Source: Hungatella hathewayi
GTDB taxonomy: Bacteria > Bacillota > Clostridia > Lachnospirales > Lachnospiraceae
NCBI GenBank assembly: GCA_025149285.1
Contig: CP102274.1
Span: 20,001-84,000 of the forward strand
Direction of reading: 5' to 3'
Length of the DNA stretch: 64,000 bases
The position numbers were made by a program, and so were the translations under genes. The notes under the pieces were generated by a model. It did no database searches. It saw only the letters and a program-made list of their open reading frames with translations, and was not told the DNA's origin. Below, piece after piece: positions 45,694 to 54,529 of the stretch. The first letter of the stretch is position 1; each line of letters begins with the position of its first letter.

Positions 45694-46587
45694 GTGAAAT
45701 ACTTAAAAAAGCTTGCATACAGCAAAAAAGCGGCACCTTACATATTTCTTACCCCATTTATTCTGTCGTTCCTGATCTTTAATTTATATCCGATTATCAG
45801 CTCCTTTTTAATGAGCTTTCAGAAACTGAAGGGATTTAACAGCTTTACCTGGGTAGGACTGAACAATTATAAAAACTTATGGAATAAAGACTTTTTCACG
45901 GCGGTTAAGACAACAACACTTGTGACGGCCGTCGAATGTGTTGTGCTTACTGTGTTTCCGTTAATTCTGGCAGTTGTACTGAATACAGGACTTTTTAAAC
46001 GGAAAAATTTTTTCAGAGCTGTATTTTTTATTCCGACGCTGGCCTCGACGATTGTGGCAGGTATCGTATTCCGAATGCTGTTTTCCGACTCCGGCAATGC
46101 GTTTATGAACTCACTGTTAAATGTGTTTGGAATCGAGTCACAGAACTTCATGCTCAATTATAAATGGAGTATTATCCTGATGGTGGTCTTAAGCACCTGG
46201 AAGAGCGCCGGGCTGTATATGATCTATTTCCTGTCTGGCCTCCAGACAATTCCAAGAGATGTCTATGAGTCGGCTGAGATTGACGGGGCCGGTGAATTTA
46301 AGAAACTGCTTTACATTACGATTCCCCTTCTAAAACCAATTATTATCTACGTCTTTACCATACTGATCTTTGAAGGGTACCGTACCTTCGGGGAGAGCTA
46401 CGTATTCTGGAAAGAATCCATGCCGGGAAACCTGGGGATGACAATTGTCAGATATTTATACCAGCAGGGCTTTACGTATGGAGATCTGGGATTCGGTTCT
46501 GCAATCGGATTCGTCCTGCTTGGTATTGTGCTTGTAATAAACCTCATACAGCTTAAAGGATTTGGACTTTTTAGAGACGACGATTAG
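45694..46587 (+). CDS. ABC sugar transporter permease, MalF/UgpA type
   Basis: A 297-aa permease with six membrane segments and EAA loop YESAEIDGAGEFKKLLYITIP near residue 200. It starts at GTG 45694, with AAAGGAG 8 bases upstream; no better ATG is available. It lies after the hairpin in the intercistronic gap. Confidence 0.9.
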   Translation: MKYLKKLAYSKKAAPYIFLTPFILSFLIFNLYPIISSFLMSFQKLKGFNSFTWVGLNNYKNLWNKDFFTAVKTTTLVTAVECVVLTVFPLILAVVLNTGLFKRKNFFRAVFFIPTLASTIVAGIVFRMLFSDSGNAFMNSLLNVFGIESQNFMLNYKWSIILMVVLSTWKSAGLYMIYFLSGLQTIPRDVYESAEIDGAGEFKKLLYITIPLLKPIIIYVFTILIFEGYRTFGESYVFWKESMPGNLGMTIVRYLYQQGFTYGDLGFGSAIGFVLLGIVLVINLIQLKGFGLFRDDD

Positions 46588-46598
46588 GGGGATTGAAA

Positions 46599-47432
46599 AT
46601 GAAAAAAACGATAATACGGTTTGTGGTGAGAATTTTGTTTCTCCTGCTGGCAGTGATGATGCTTTTTCCCATATATTTTATGGTGATTGCTTCTTTAAAG
46701 CCTACCAGTGCACTTTTTAAAAATGGAATCGCCATGGTCTGGCAGTTTGATAATCTCTCTATACAGAATTATATCTATACCGTGACAACTAAGTCTGGAA
46801 TTTACTTAAAGTGGTATGGGAACAGTATTTTGGTTATGGCAGTATCGACGGTGCTCTCCTTATTCTTCTCATCTATGGGCGGGTACGCACTGGGAGCGTA
46901 TAAGTTTAAGGGGAAAAAGTTTCTGTTTACACTTACTATGATTGTCATGATGATACCGTTGGAAATTCTTCTTATCCCGTTATATCGTATGATTATAAAC
47001 ATGAAGCTGATCAATACAAAGACTGGTTCCATTCTCCCTTTTCTGATTCAGCCTACAGCCATGTTTTTTTTCCAGCAGTTCGTATCCGGAATCAGTAAGG
47101 ATTATATGGATGCAGCCCGAGTAGACGGCTGTACTGAGTTTGGCATCTATTTTAAGATTATGACTCCTTTGATGCGCCCGGCCTTTGGTGCAATGACTAT
47201 TCTGCTGGCATTGCGCAACTGGAACGCATTTCTGTGGCCTCTCATTGTGTTTACCACGGATTCTGCCTACACACTTCCCGTGGGGCTTGCTTCTTTAATC
47301 AGCTCTTATGGAAATAATTATGAATTCCTGATTCCAGGAGCAGTATGTGCGCTGATACCGCTGGTCATTATATTTCTGTTCAACCAGAATCAGTTTGTGG
47401 AAGGTCTGTCGGCAGGAGGTGTTAAGGGATGA
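46599..47432 (+). CDS. ABC sugar transporter permease, MalG/UgpE type
   Basis: A 277-aa permease with six membrane segments. The EAA-like loop MDAARVDGCTEFGIYFKIMTP is near residue 175. AGGGGG fits ATG 46599 better than the in-frame TTG at 46593. It overlaps the kinase start by 4 bp. Confidence 0.9.
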   Translation: MKKTIIRFVVRILFLLLAVMMLFPIYFMVIASLKPTSALFKNGIAMVWQFDNLSIQNYIYTVTTKSGIYLKWYGNSILVMAVSTVLSLFFSSMGGYALGAYKFKGKKFLFTLTMIVMMIPLEILLIPLYRMIINMKLINTKTGSILPFLIQPTAMFFFQQFVSGISKDYMDAARVDGCTEFGIYFKIMTPLMRPAFGAMTILLALRNWNAFLWPLIVFTTDSAYTLPVGLASLISSYGNNYEFLIPGAVCALIPLVIIFLFNQNQFVEGLSAGGVKG

Positions 47433-48586
47433 AAAAAACTGTGGTTGCCGGATCTCTTGTACTGGATATTCTGCCGGTATTTCCGCACGCTGTAACATCT
47501 GATATGCTGCTGGCAGAGGGAAAGGTAACGGAGTGCCAGGGGATGCGTATCTACATGGGAGGAGAAGTGGGGAATACGGGACTTGCTCTGTACCGGCTGG
47601 GGGAACCGGTGTTTCTCATAAGTAAGACTGGGAACGACGGAGCAGGATTCCTGATTCGGGAGATGATGAAAAAGGAAGGCGTTCCCTCACTTATTATGGA
47701 GACAGAGGGTATCTCTTCCACCGCGAGTATCGCTTTGGCGGTTCCGGGAAGAGATAAAAGTACGATTCACAGCAGAGGGGCCTCCCAGACCTTTGTGGCA
47801 GATGATATACAGGGGGAGTTACTGAAGGATGCGGACTGGTTTCATTTTGGATATCCTACCTCTATGAAAACTCTGTATGATCGGAATGGAGAAGAATTGA
47901 TTCGGATGCTGGAAAAGGTGAAACAGTATGGTCTGGGAATATCGGTTGACATGAGTCTTCCTGATTTAAATACGGATGCTGGTAAGACGGATTGGCTGCC
48001 TATTCTGGAGAAGGCGCTCCCGTATATCGATATTTTTATGCCGAGTATAGAAGAGGCAGTATTTCTGTTTATGCACCGGGAATACCAGGAGATGGCGGCG
48101 CGATATCGGGGAAGAGATATGACGGAAGTGTTGAGTGAGGCGTTTATTCTTACCATTGCGGACCGTGCGCTGGAAATGGGGACAAAGGCAGTTTTGTTAA
48201 AATGCGGGAAAAGAGGTATGGTCTTAAAAACGGGAGATCACTGTCCCTGGGGGGAATCATGGAACGGCAGAGAATTGTGGTGCACGCCTTACAAGCCTGA
48301 AAAGATTCGTTCTGCTACAGGCGCAGGCGATACGGCGATAGCCGGATTTTTAAACTCATTTAAACGGGGCTGTACGCCGGAAAAGGCACTTGATATGGCT
48401 GCGTTTACTGCTCTTAGATGTATGGAATCTTATGATACCGTGAGTAAAATCGGTACTTATCAGGAGATGGAAGCGATAAAGAAAGAGGCGGGTGAGCGGT
48501 TAAACGGGCCGGATAGCAGTGTGTGGACGTATTGCGTGGAATCCGGCTGTTATGTGGGGAAAAATGACAGAAGAAAGGCGAGATAA
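47429..48586 (+). CDS. PfkB-family carbohydrate kinase
   Basis: A 385-aa ribokinase-fold enzyme. The N-terminal MGGEVGNTGLALYRLG is sugar-binding-like, and the catalytic motif RSATGAGDTAIAGFL near 290 has the Asp base. It is longer than most PfkB kinases (about 310-330), with an insert around 205-235. ATG overlaps the permease end by 4 bp. It probably phosphorylates the imported sugar or its ketose form before the aldolase. The exact substrate is not known. Confidence 0.88.
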   Translation: MKKTVVAGSLVLDILPVFPHAVTSDMLLAEGKVTECQGMRIYMGGEVGNTGLALYRLGEPVFLISKTGNDGAGFLIREMMKKEGVPSLIMETEGISSTASIALAVPGRDKSTIHSRGASQTFVADDIQGELLKDADWFHFGYPTSMKTLYDRNGEELIRMLEKVKQYGLGISVDMSLPDLNTDAGKTDWLPILEKALPYIDIFMPSIEEAVFLFMHREYQEMAARYRGRDMTEVLSEAFILTIADRALEMGTKAVLLKCGKRGMVLKTGDHCPWGESWNGRELWCTPYKPEKIRSATGAGDTAIAGFLNSFKRGCTPEKALDMAAFTALRCMESYDTVSKIGTYQEMEAIKKEAGERLNGPDSSVWTYCVESGCYVGKNDRRKAR

Positions 48587-48589
48587 ACT

Positions 48590-49474
48590 ATGTATGTATC
48601 AATGAAACCTGTATTAGAGCATGCTCATATTCATGGATACGCGGTTATGGCGATGAACAGTATCAATATGGAGATGGTTCGGGCCGCAGTAAATGCCGCT
48701 CAGGCAGAACATTCTGCAGTTATCATTAACATTGGAATGGGACAGATGAAAAATCATGCACATCCGGAAGATATGGTGCCTATGATCCGACGGCTGGCGG
48801 AGCGTGCTTTGGTACCTGTAGCTTTAAATCTGGATCACGGACAGGATTTTACCTTTATCTGCGAGTGTATGAAGCAGGGATTTTCGAGCATTATGATAGA
48901 TGCATCCGCGCTTCCGTATGAAGAGAATGTAGCAAGGACCCGTCTGGTTTGTGAAATGGCGCATCCATTAGGAATCTGTGTAGAAGGAGAGCTGGGCCAT
49001 GTCGGCCAGGCCGCGGACGGTGACGACGAAAACGACGGGCTTTATACGGAGCCTGGTCAGGCGAAGGAGTTTGCAGACAGAACCGGTGTCGATGCGCTTG
49101 CAGTGGCAGTAGGTACAGCGCATGGAAATTATCCGAAAGGAAAGACGCCTAAACTGGATTTTGAAAGAATACGTCTTTTAAAGAAAATTCTTAACATGCC
49201 TCTTGTACTGCATGGCGGTTCAGGAGCAGGCGAAGAGAATTTAAAGAAAGCTGTAGCATGTGGGATTAATAAAATCAATGTGTGCACGGATGCATTTGGT
49301 ATAGGAAGCCGGTCGATTGAGAAGCAGCTAAATGATAATTCCGAGGTAGATTATATGCATCTTTGCATGGGCGTGGAGAAGGAACTGACCAGCTATATAA
49401 GATCGTTTATGAGAACAATAGGGTCCTCCGGGAAATATTATTTTGGGGAAGGTCCTGTGTCGGGAAATGAATAA
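48590..49474 (+). CDS. Class II (zinc) ketose-bisphosphate aldolase
   Basis: A 294-aa aldolase related to fructose-/tagatose-bisphosphate and IolJ-type enzymes. Zinc-binding and catalytic motifs: LNLDHGQDF (Asp/His near 82), CVEGELGHVG (near 134), AVGTAHGNY (near 178) and VLHGGSGAG (near 208). It starts three bases after the kinase stop. It cleaves the kinase product to triose phosphates or related fragments. The end of the operon shows no obvious strong terminator before 49494. Confidence 0.9.
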   Translation: MYVSMKPVLEHAHIHGYAVMAMNSINMEMVRAAVNAAQAEHSAVIINIGMGQMKNHAHPEDMVPMIRRLAERALVPVALNLDHGQDFTFICECMKQGFSSIMIDASALPYEENVARTRLVCEMAHPLGICVEGELGHVGQAADGDDENDGLYTEPGQAKEFADRTGVDALAVAVGTAHGNYPKGKTPKLDFERIRLLKKILNMPLVLHGGSGAGEENLKKAVACGINKINVCTDAFGIGSRSIEKQLNDNSEVDYMHLCMGVEKELTSYIRSFMRTIGSSGKYYFGEGPVSGNE

Positions 49475-49493
49475 ATAAGACAATCAAAAACAC

Positions 49494-49522
49494 TTGAAAA
49501 TCAGCCCCAATCAACCTATACT
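49494..49522 (+). promoter_or_regulatory. Promoter of the flavodoxin-like gene
   Basis: TTGAAA (49494-49499), 17 bp, TATACT (49517-49522), 46 bp before the start codon. Confidence 0.72.
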
Positions 49523-49568
49523 AATCATATAAACATCGTGTCGGGTCAGCAGAAGAGGAGGCTGGAAT

Positions 49569-50096
49569 ATGAACATTTTAGTAGTAACAGGAAGCCCAAG
49601 AAAAGGCGGTAACACGGAGATACTGGCAGATGCGTTTGCCCAGGCTGCGAAGGAGAGCGGCCACGAGGTGGCCGTACGAAAATTAAGCCGGCTGAAGGTA
49701 GGCCCCTGTCTGGCCTGCGAGTACTGTTTTACTCACGGCGGCGTCTGCGTGCAGGATGACGCTATGAACGAGATTTTACAGGATGTACATAAAGCAGATA
49801 TGCTGGTGCTGGCATCGCCCATCTACTGGTTTGATATTTCCGCACAGATGAAATGCTTCATCGACCGGCTGTATGCGTGTGCCAAAACAGGGTTTCACAT
49901 CACTTCAGCCGCCATGCTGCTGGATTCCGGATCGCCGGGGGTGTATAATGCGGCTCAGGCCCAGTTAAAGGACATCTGCGATTACTTAAACTGGGAGAAT
50001 AAAGGCGCGTTTACGGCACCTGGTATGGTGGAGAAGGGGAGTATCTATCAGTCCGCTGCACTCGCCCAGGTAAGAACCTTTGCAGAGAATCTGTAA
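49569..50096 (+). CDS. NADPH-dependent FMN reductase / flavodoxin-fold oxidoreductase
   Basis: A 175-aa protein with the flavodoxin-like fold. TGSPRKGGNTEILADAF at the N-terminus binds the FMN phosphate, and ASPIYWFDISAQMKCFIDR is the ring-binding loop. CLACEYCFTHGGVC near 50-63 gives several cysteines, common in the iron-sulfur flavoprotein-like branch, where they bind a cluster. AGAGGAGG upstream of ATG 49569. The electron acceptor is unknown. A terminator follows. Confidence 0.85.
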   Translation: MNILVVTGSPRKGGNTEILADAFAQAAKESGHEVAVRKLSRLKVGPCLACEYCFTHGGVCVQDDAMNEILQDVHKADMLVLASPIYWFDISAQMKCFIDRLYACAKTGFHITSAAMLLDSGSPGVYNAAQAQLKDICDYLNWENKGAFTAPGMVEKGSIYQSAALAQVRTFAENL

Positions 50097-50103
50097 CTTG
50101 AAA

Positions 50104-50136
50104 GACCGGCTTTCCTATGAAGGCCGGTCCTTTTTT
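50104..50136 (+). terminator. Rho-independent terminator after the flavodoxin-like gene
   Basis: GACCGGC (50104-50110) pairs with GCCGGTC (50123-50129), followed by TTTTTT. An inner TTTC/GAA helix extends it. The minus-strand operon also ends here. Confidence 0.88.
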
Positions 50137-50146
50137 CTGATTTCGG

Positions 50147-50437
50147 TTATCGTATCAGCCTGATTTTTCCAATAACAGGAAGTTCCCGCTTCTGTCCCTG
50201 AATGACAGATACGATTCCCATAATGGCAAAAATCAGGACGACACAGTTTAAAAGATCGCCGATTAAGGTCATGTGCGGAATAAAAGAGATACAGCCGAAC
50301 ACGATATTTGCGATCAGCAGAACCAGTCCCTGGTTTAAATGAAATCGGACAAATGAATCTTTTCCGGGAATAAGAGCCGGAATGATAATCAGGATACTTA
50401 AATAGGAGAGACAGGCATAGAGCTTTGAATGCTTCAT
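50147..50437 (-). CDS. Small membrane protein, DUF4870-like
   Basis: A 96-aa protein with three hydrophobic segments. VRFHLNQGLVLLIANIVF resembles the DUF4870 signature. The function is unknown; the family is often linked to envelope or stress. AAAGGAAGG is 8 bases before the ATG. It overlaps the OYE-family gene by 4 bp and is the last gene of the marR operon. Confidence 0.72.
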   Translation of the reverse strand: MKHSKLYACLSYLSILIIIPALIPGKDSFVRFHLNQGLVLLIANIVFGCISFIPHMTLIGDLLNCVVLIFAIMGIVSVIQGQKRELPVIGKIRLIR

Positions 50438-51579
50438 GATACAACCTTCCTTTCGTGGCTGAGTGATTTGTTCTTTGTTTGTATGTGATCCCGGATGCAG
50501 TGTACGCCTTTATGGGCCTGCATGCCTCCCAGGCATTCCCGGTTGCAGCCGGTACATTTGAATAGCTTGGAGACGGAGCCGGAAGCGGTTTTCTTCACCC
50601 ATTCCGGATCTGCAATCAGCTGGCGGCTCATGGCGGCCAGCTGAATTCTCCCTGATTTCAGCTGTTCTTCCACGAAATCCGGAGAACAGAGGCGGCCTAC
50701 GCCGCAGACGGGCAGATCAGTCAGGCGGCGGACCTCATCACAGTAGGATAAGAAGCAGCCTTCCCCATGAAAATACGGGTGTGAAGCCGGCGGGATGGTG
50801 TCACTTAAGTCAGAATGATTGGCCAGGGTGACATGAAAGCTGTTTACACCTGCCTGCTCCAGAAGGGGAACAAAGACCGGAAGCTCTTCCATCAGAATTC
50901 CGGCATTCCCGTAATGGGGATTTTCCTGGCGGACCGCAAGCTTAAAATCAATGGTTATATCCGGAAGGGCTCTGCGGACTGCGGCGACGGCCTCGCAGGC
51001 AAAGCGGGCTCTGTTTTTTGGACTTCCCCCGTACCGGTCTTTCCGGCGGTTGTATATGGAGGAAGAAAAGCTTCCGCACATCCGGTCGCCATGGATTTGA
51101 ATGACATCGAATCCGGCTTCTTTTGCTAAGACCGCAGCCTTGCCAAAGCCCCGGATGATTTCAGAGATTCTTTTGTCTGTCAGACCGGTAATATAATCGG
51201 ATACCGTATTGTTTAAAAGAATTCTCAGCTCATCCGGCTTGATTTTTCCGGTAATCATGCCGGGCAGATATTTAATCAGGCGGCTGAACTGCGAGTCTGA
51301 CATATGCAGCTGGGCGGCGGCCAGGGCGCCGTTTTGGTGGAGGGTTTCCGTGATCCTGCGGTAACGGAGAAATCCTTTTCTGCTGTACAGGGACAGAAAC
51401 GGACTCTTCAGAACGGGCACATCCCCGATGATAATCATGGCGGTGCCGCCGCGGGCAATGGCGCCCAGTTTTTCCAAGTACTCCTCTTCCTTTAAGCCCA
51501 TGGAGGTGGGGGCAAAAATAATTCTGTTTTTTAATGTCACGCTCCCGATGGTAAAGGGGCTGTTTATGGTCTCGTACAT
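50434..51579 (-). CDS. NADH:flavin oxidoreductase, Old Yellow Enzyme family
   Basis: A 381-aa FMN TIM-barrel enzyme. Family features: LKNRIIFAPTSM near 17, AGFDVIQIHGDRMCGSF near 160, RRKDRYGGSPKNRARF near 190 and CGVGRLCSPDFVEEQL near 305. The C-terminus has CTGCNRECLGGMQ...C, which matches the [4Fe-4S] ligand pattern of 2,4-dienoyl-CoA reductase-type OYEs, but the second flavin/NAD domain is absent. It overlaps marR by 16 bp. Possible role: reduction of an enone or dienoyl compound under control of MarR. Confidence 0.88.
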   Translation of the reverse strand: MYETINSPFTIGSVTLKNRIIFAPTSMGLKEEEYLEKLGAIARGGTAMIIIGDVPVLKSPFLSLYSRKGFLRYRRITETLHQNGALAAAQLHMSDSQFSRLIKYLPGMITGKIKPDELRILLNNTVSDYITGLTDKRISEIIRGFGKAAVLAKEAGFDVIQIHGDRMCGSFSSSIYNRRKDRYGGSPKNRARFACEAVAAVRRALPDITIDFKLAVRQENPHYGNAGILMEELPVFVPLLEQAGVNSFHVTLANHSDLSDTIPPASHPYFHGEGCFLSYCDEVRRLTDLPVCGVGRLCSPDFVEEQLKSGRIQLAAMSRQLIADPEWVKKTASGSVSKLFKCTGCNRECLGGMQAHKGVHCIRDHIQTKNKSLSHERKVVS

Positions 51580-52013
51580 GGTTCGCTTCCCTCCTTACGG
51601 TCTTCCCGGCTATCAGTAACAAGACGAAGCAGTTCCAAAAGCTGTTCTCTCTGGATATCGCTTAAGTTTTTACAGACGGCCTGATCCCAGTCATAAAGCA
51701 GGGTATGGAGTTCTTTGAAAATGGTCTCCCCCTGCGCGGTAAGCGTTAAGTGGTAATGGCGGTGATCCGCAGTGTCACGGGTACGGACTGCGTAGCCCAG
51801 CTGCTCCAGTTTTCCTATACAACGGGTTACGTGTCCGTTGTCTGCTTTTAGAAAACGGGCTGTCTCGCTGAGTGAACATCCGGGATTTTTACCAATATAA
51901 ATAATATAATAGAACAGCCCGTCTGTAAGGCCGTACTGTTTAAGCCGTGCATCAGAATAGGCATTTAAATCTTTTCTCAGGGCTGTAATATAGTAAGCAA
52001 GAAAATCCGGCAT
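51564..52013 (-). CDS. MarR-family transcriptional regulator
   Basis: A 149-aa winged-helix repressor. Recognition helix region LSETARFLKADNGHVTRCIGKLEQLGYAVR near 47-76, then the wing DTADHRHYHLTLT. It leads the operon with the OYE gene and a small membrane protein, and overlaps the OYE gene by 16 bp. Two TTGACTTWGTCAA palindromes flank its promoter, so autoregulation is expected. The ligand may be a phenolic or aromatic compound, since MarR regulators often sense these; the neighbouring FUSC exporter fits but is not proof. Confidence 0.9.
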   Translation of the reverse strand: MPDFLAYYITALRKDLNAYSDARLKQYGLTDGLFYYIIYIGKNPGCSLSETARFLKADNGHVTRCIGKLEQLGYAVRTRDTADHRHYHLTLTAQGETIFKELHTLLYDWDQAVCKNLSDIQREQLLELLRLVTDSREDRKEGSEPCTRP

Positions 52014-52049
52014 GGGGTGACGCTCCTTTCTCTGTAAACAAAAAAGTAT

Positions 52050-52090
52050 TTGACTTAGTCAATTATATTCTTGATAGTTGACTTTGTCAA
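52050..52090 (-). promoter_or_regulatory. marR promoter with two MarR operators
   Basis: On the minus strand TTGACA (52085-52090), 17 bp, TATAAT (52062-52067): a perfect consensus promoter. The palindromes TTGACTTAGTCAA (52050-52062) and TTGACTTTGTCAA (52078-52090), 28 bp apart, overlap the start side and the -35. The outer arms (AAAAAGTATTTGAC and its complement) extend the symmetry to 52041-52100. Confidence 0.85.
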
Positions 52091-52102
52091 ATACTTTTTA
52101 TA

Positions 52103-53824
52103 TTACATTTCCGCCTGCGGATTGTTCCGGTGAGCCGCCCTTACCAGTGAACGGCATTCGCAGATTTTGTCATGCAGGAGCTTTTGCTCTTCACCGGAGG
52201 TAATCTGGTACAGTTTTTCTTCAATAAGCTGGGACTGAATGACCAGGTGGTAATAAAACTGTGTATCGGTTACACCCTGGCTGCAGAGCTTTGACAGCAG
52301 CTTTGATGCAAAATCGTATTTTTTCAGCAGAGTCTCGGCGGCGGTACTGCGGTGATAAGGAAAGAGCAGGCAGTTGGCGGCGTAGGCAATTACGATCCCG
52401 GCAATTACATATGCCAGACGGATAAGCAGCATACGGCTGACCGGCGCCCATCCGAATGCGCTCATAAACACAGCCCCGCCCAGTGCGCCGACCGTGGAAC
52501 AGGTAAAGGTACCCTTATAATCGGTAAAATAAAAGCTCAGATAGCCCGACAGCATCATAATGGCGGTTCTGCCAGTCGGAGACGGAACCAGAGAATAGAG
52601 AATCACACTGAAGATACCTCCGGCTGCAGTAGCAAAGAGACGTTTTCCGGCCTTCTGCCCAACGTCATCCGCGTATGGAAGCGAGACAGAAGCAAGGGTG
52701 AACAGAAGCCACTTTCCGTGGGGGAGTTTCAGGCTCTGGACCAGCAGTGTGGCGAGTGAAAGCAGGAGCGCGACGCGCAGGGCGTAAATCACACGCACTC
52801 TGCTTACTTTTAAAGCAGCCTGAATCCGGATGGAAAGGGAAAGCAGGGTAGGGCGATAGTGGGATTTTTTTTCAGGATCTGCCATATGGACAAGATGGTT
52901 CCTGATATATTCCAGGCTGTTGTAAAACTCCTCCTGGCGCAGGTCTTCTGGATCTGTAATAAAATCAGTCCGCGCAATGAGATGAGGGGCTGTGGTCTTC
53001 TTATTGACATATGACTCAAAGTGGCTCAGCTGAGTGAGCGTCTTTTCCAGCATATCCCGGCAGTCCTCCGGATGCTCTGTCTGGGACAGCAGAATGAGAA
53101 GGTGTTCCAGACCGCGTCCGGAATCCACTAAGGCAAAGCTGGCATCGGAGATGCACAGTTCCCGCCGTCTTCGGTCATATACCATACAGCTTAAGCGGCG
53201 TACATTCTTTCTGATATCCTCCAGACCTTCCGGTGCAGCGCTGCCGGATAAGAGACAGGATATGTACTGCTTTGCCTCCCGGATCAGAGTGAGAAGCACA
53301 TCGGTAACCGTTTCTTCGGCCCGGTTTCGCCCCATCACAAGCTGGTACAGAATGATGCAGACGGCTCCCGTCACCATGGCCATAATCCGCTTCGAAAGCT
53401 GTTCCGGGCTGGAGGGGGAGATGAATACCAGAAATAAGTAGGACAGAATATATGGAAAATACAGATGTCCGGAATATTCATAGGTATATGTATACAGAAT
53501 AAAATAAATCACTGCAAAGTTGACTGGCAGAGCGGCCCACGGATTTAAGGTGGAGACCAGGCAGGCGGAGACTGCCATCAGCACCAGCACGGCGGCCTGT
53601 GCAAACAGATGCTTTAAGGGGGTAGAAGTTAGATCGCGGGCCATGGAGGCCGACATCATGATCGTAAAGATGACTCCAACGATGGAATTTTCTGCTCCAA
53701 ACAGTTTCTGAAACACATTGACGTAAGCGATAATAAACAGAAATGACAGAGTGGCGAATTTCAGATTTTTCCGTATCCGGTCCTGAACCACCGGCAGGAT
53801 GGAACTTTTTTTGGGTATTGCCAT
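52103..53824 (-). CDS. FUSC family / aromatic acid exporter-like membrane protein
   Basis: A 573-aa protein with two sets of hydrophobic segments (about 30-190 and 360-500) separated by a soluble helical region, the layout of FUSC/ArAE efflux proteins such as YccS and AaeB. The start at 53824 (MAIPKK) has AAAGGAG about 10 bases upstream; a frame reaching 53893 has none. It likely exports aromatic or other organic acids. It ends 13 bp before the MarR operator region and is a separate unit, though nearby. Confidence 0.85.
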   Translation of the reverse strand: MAIPKKSSILPVVQDRIRKNLKFATLSFLFIIAYVNVFQKLFGAENSIVGVIFTIMMSASMARDLTSTPLKHLFAQAAVLVLMAVSACLVSTLNPWAALPVNFAVIYFILYTYTYEYSGHLYFPYILSYLFLVFISPSSPEQLSKRIMAMVTGAVCIILYQLVMGRNRAEETVTDVLLTLIREAKQYISCLLSGSAAPEGLEDIRKNVRRLSCMVYDRRRRELCISDASFALVDSGRGLEHLLILLSQTEHPEDCRDMLEKTLTQLSHFESYVNKKTTAPHLIARTDFITDPEDLRQEEFYNSLEYIRNHLVHMADPEKKSHYRPTLLSLSIRIQAALKVSRVRVIYALRVALLLSLATLLVQSLKLPHGKWLLFTLASVSLPYADDVGQKAGKRLFATAAGGIFSVILYSLVPSPTGRTAIMMLSGYLSFYFTDYKGTFTCSTVGALGGAVFMSAFGWAPVSRMLLIRLAYVIAGIVIAYAANCLLFPYHRSTAAETLLKKYDFASKLLSKLCSQGVTDTQFYYHLVIQSQLIEEKLYQITSGEEQKLLHDKICECRSLVRAAHRNNPQAEM

Positions 53825-53939
53825 AGATAAAAACTCCTTTCTTTCGAAGATATATGGTATCACAGAAAAAGCTGCAGTGCAATAACGTGCCATTTCTTAA
53901 AAATTTATGAAGAACAGGATGAGACCGGAAAAGAAACAG

Positions 53940-53981
53940 GCCGCGGCTGTTATCCTATAAACGGATAACCGGAGCCGCGGC
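53940..53981 (-). terminator. Terminator-like hairpin after the TSCPD gene
   Basis: GCCGCGGCT (53940-53948) pairs with AGCCGCGGC (53973-53981). GTTATCC (53949-53955) pairs with GGATAAC (53963-53969), leaving a 3-nt bulge. On the minus strand a T-rich stretch follows, so it fits termination of the gene at 54077. Confidence 0.7.
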
Positions 53982-54076
53982 TTGTATCATCACCGTACAG
54001 ACTTTTTGGTTTGATTCTGTTTTCTGTATTTCAGCTGCTTATGTAAACCTCAGAGGTCTGTTCCGCCGGATTCCTG

Positions 54077-54325
54077 TCAGGAGAGGGATTCCTTATACTG
54101 CTTCAGAGCTTTGGCCAGCTGATCCGGGCAGGAGGTAGGTCTGGGACCGCAGTGGATTCCGTCGAGACGTTTGATGGCCTCATCTACGTCCATTCCTTCA
54201 ATCAGACGGCCAAGACCCTGGGTATTACCGGAACATCCGCCAACAAAGCGAACATTGGTAAGCTTGTTGTCCTGAACTTCAAAATTAATTTCCTGTGAAC
54301 ATACGCCGTGTGTTTTATAAATCAT
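54077..54325 (-). CDS. TSCPD domain-containing protein (TIGR03905-like)
   Basis: An 82-aa protein. It carries the signature PTSCPDQLAKAL near residue 64 and cysteines in GGCSGNTQG, typical of the TSCPD family, whose domain also ends some ribonucleotide reductases. The function is unknown. A ribosome site AGGAATG lies just upstream of the ATG. It is encoded opposite mtnN. Confidence 0.85.
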   Translation of the reverse strand: MIYKTHGVCSQEINFEVQDNKLTNVRFVGGCSGNTQGLGRLIEGMDVDEAIKRLDGIHCGPRPTSCPDQLAKALKQYKESLS

Positions 54326-54450
54326 GTATCATTCCTCCACATTTCTTCTATACTTTTATTTGTTTTCTGCCTTGTTATCGGTTTCTGCATTTTTACAATT
54401 ATACAGAATAAGGGAACAGATTGTCAATAGCGGACGACACGGAAACCCTC

Positions 54451-54478
54451 TTGCAAACAGGGCGAAAACAGTTATAAT
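54451..54478 (+). promoter_or_regulatory. mtnN promoter
   Basis: TTGCAA (54451-54456), 16 bp, TATAAT (54473-54478), 51 bp before the ATG. Confidence 0.72.
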
Positions 54479-54529
54479 AATCAATATATGCAAAGTATCC
54501 CGGAAGGGAACAGGAAAAGGAGGCGCTGT

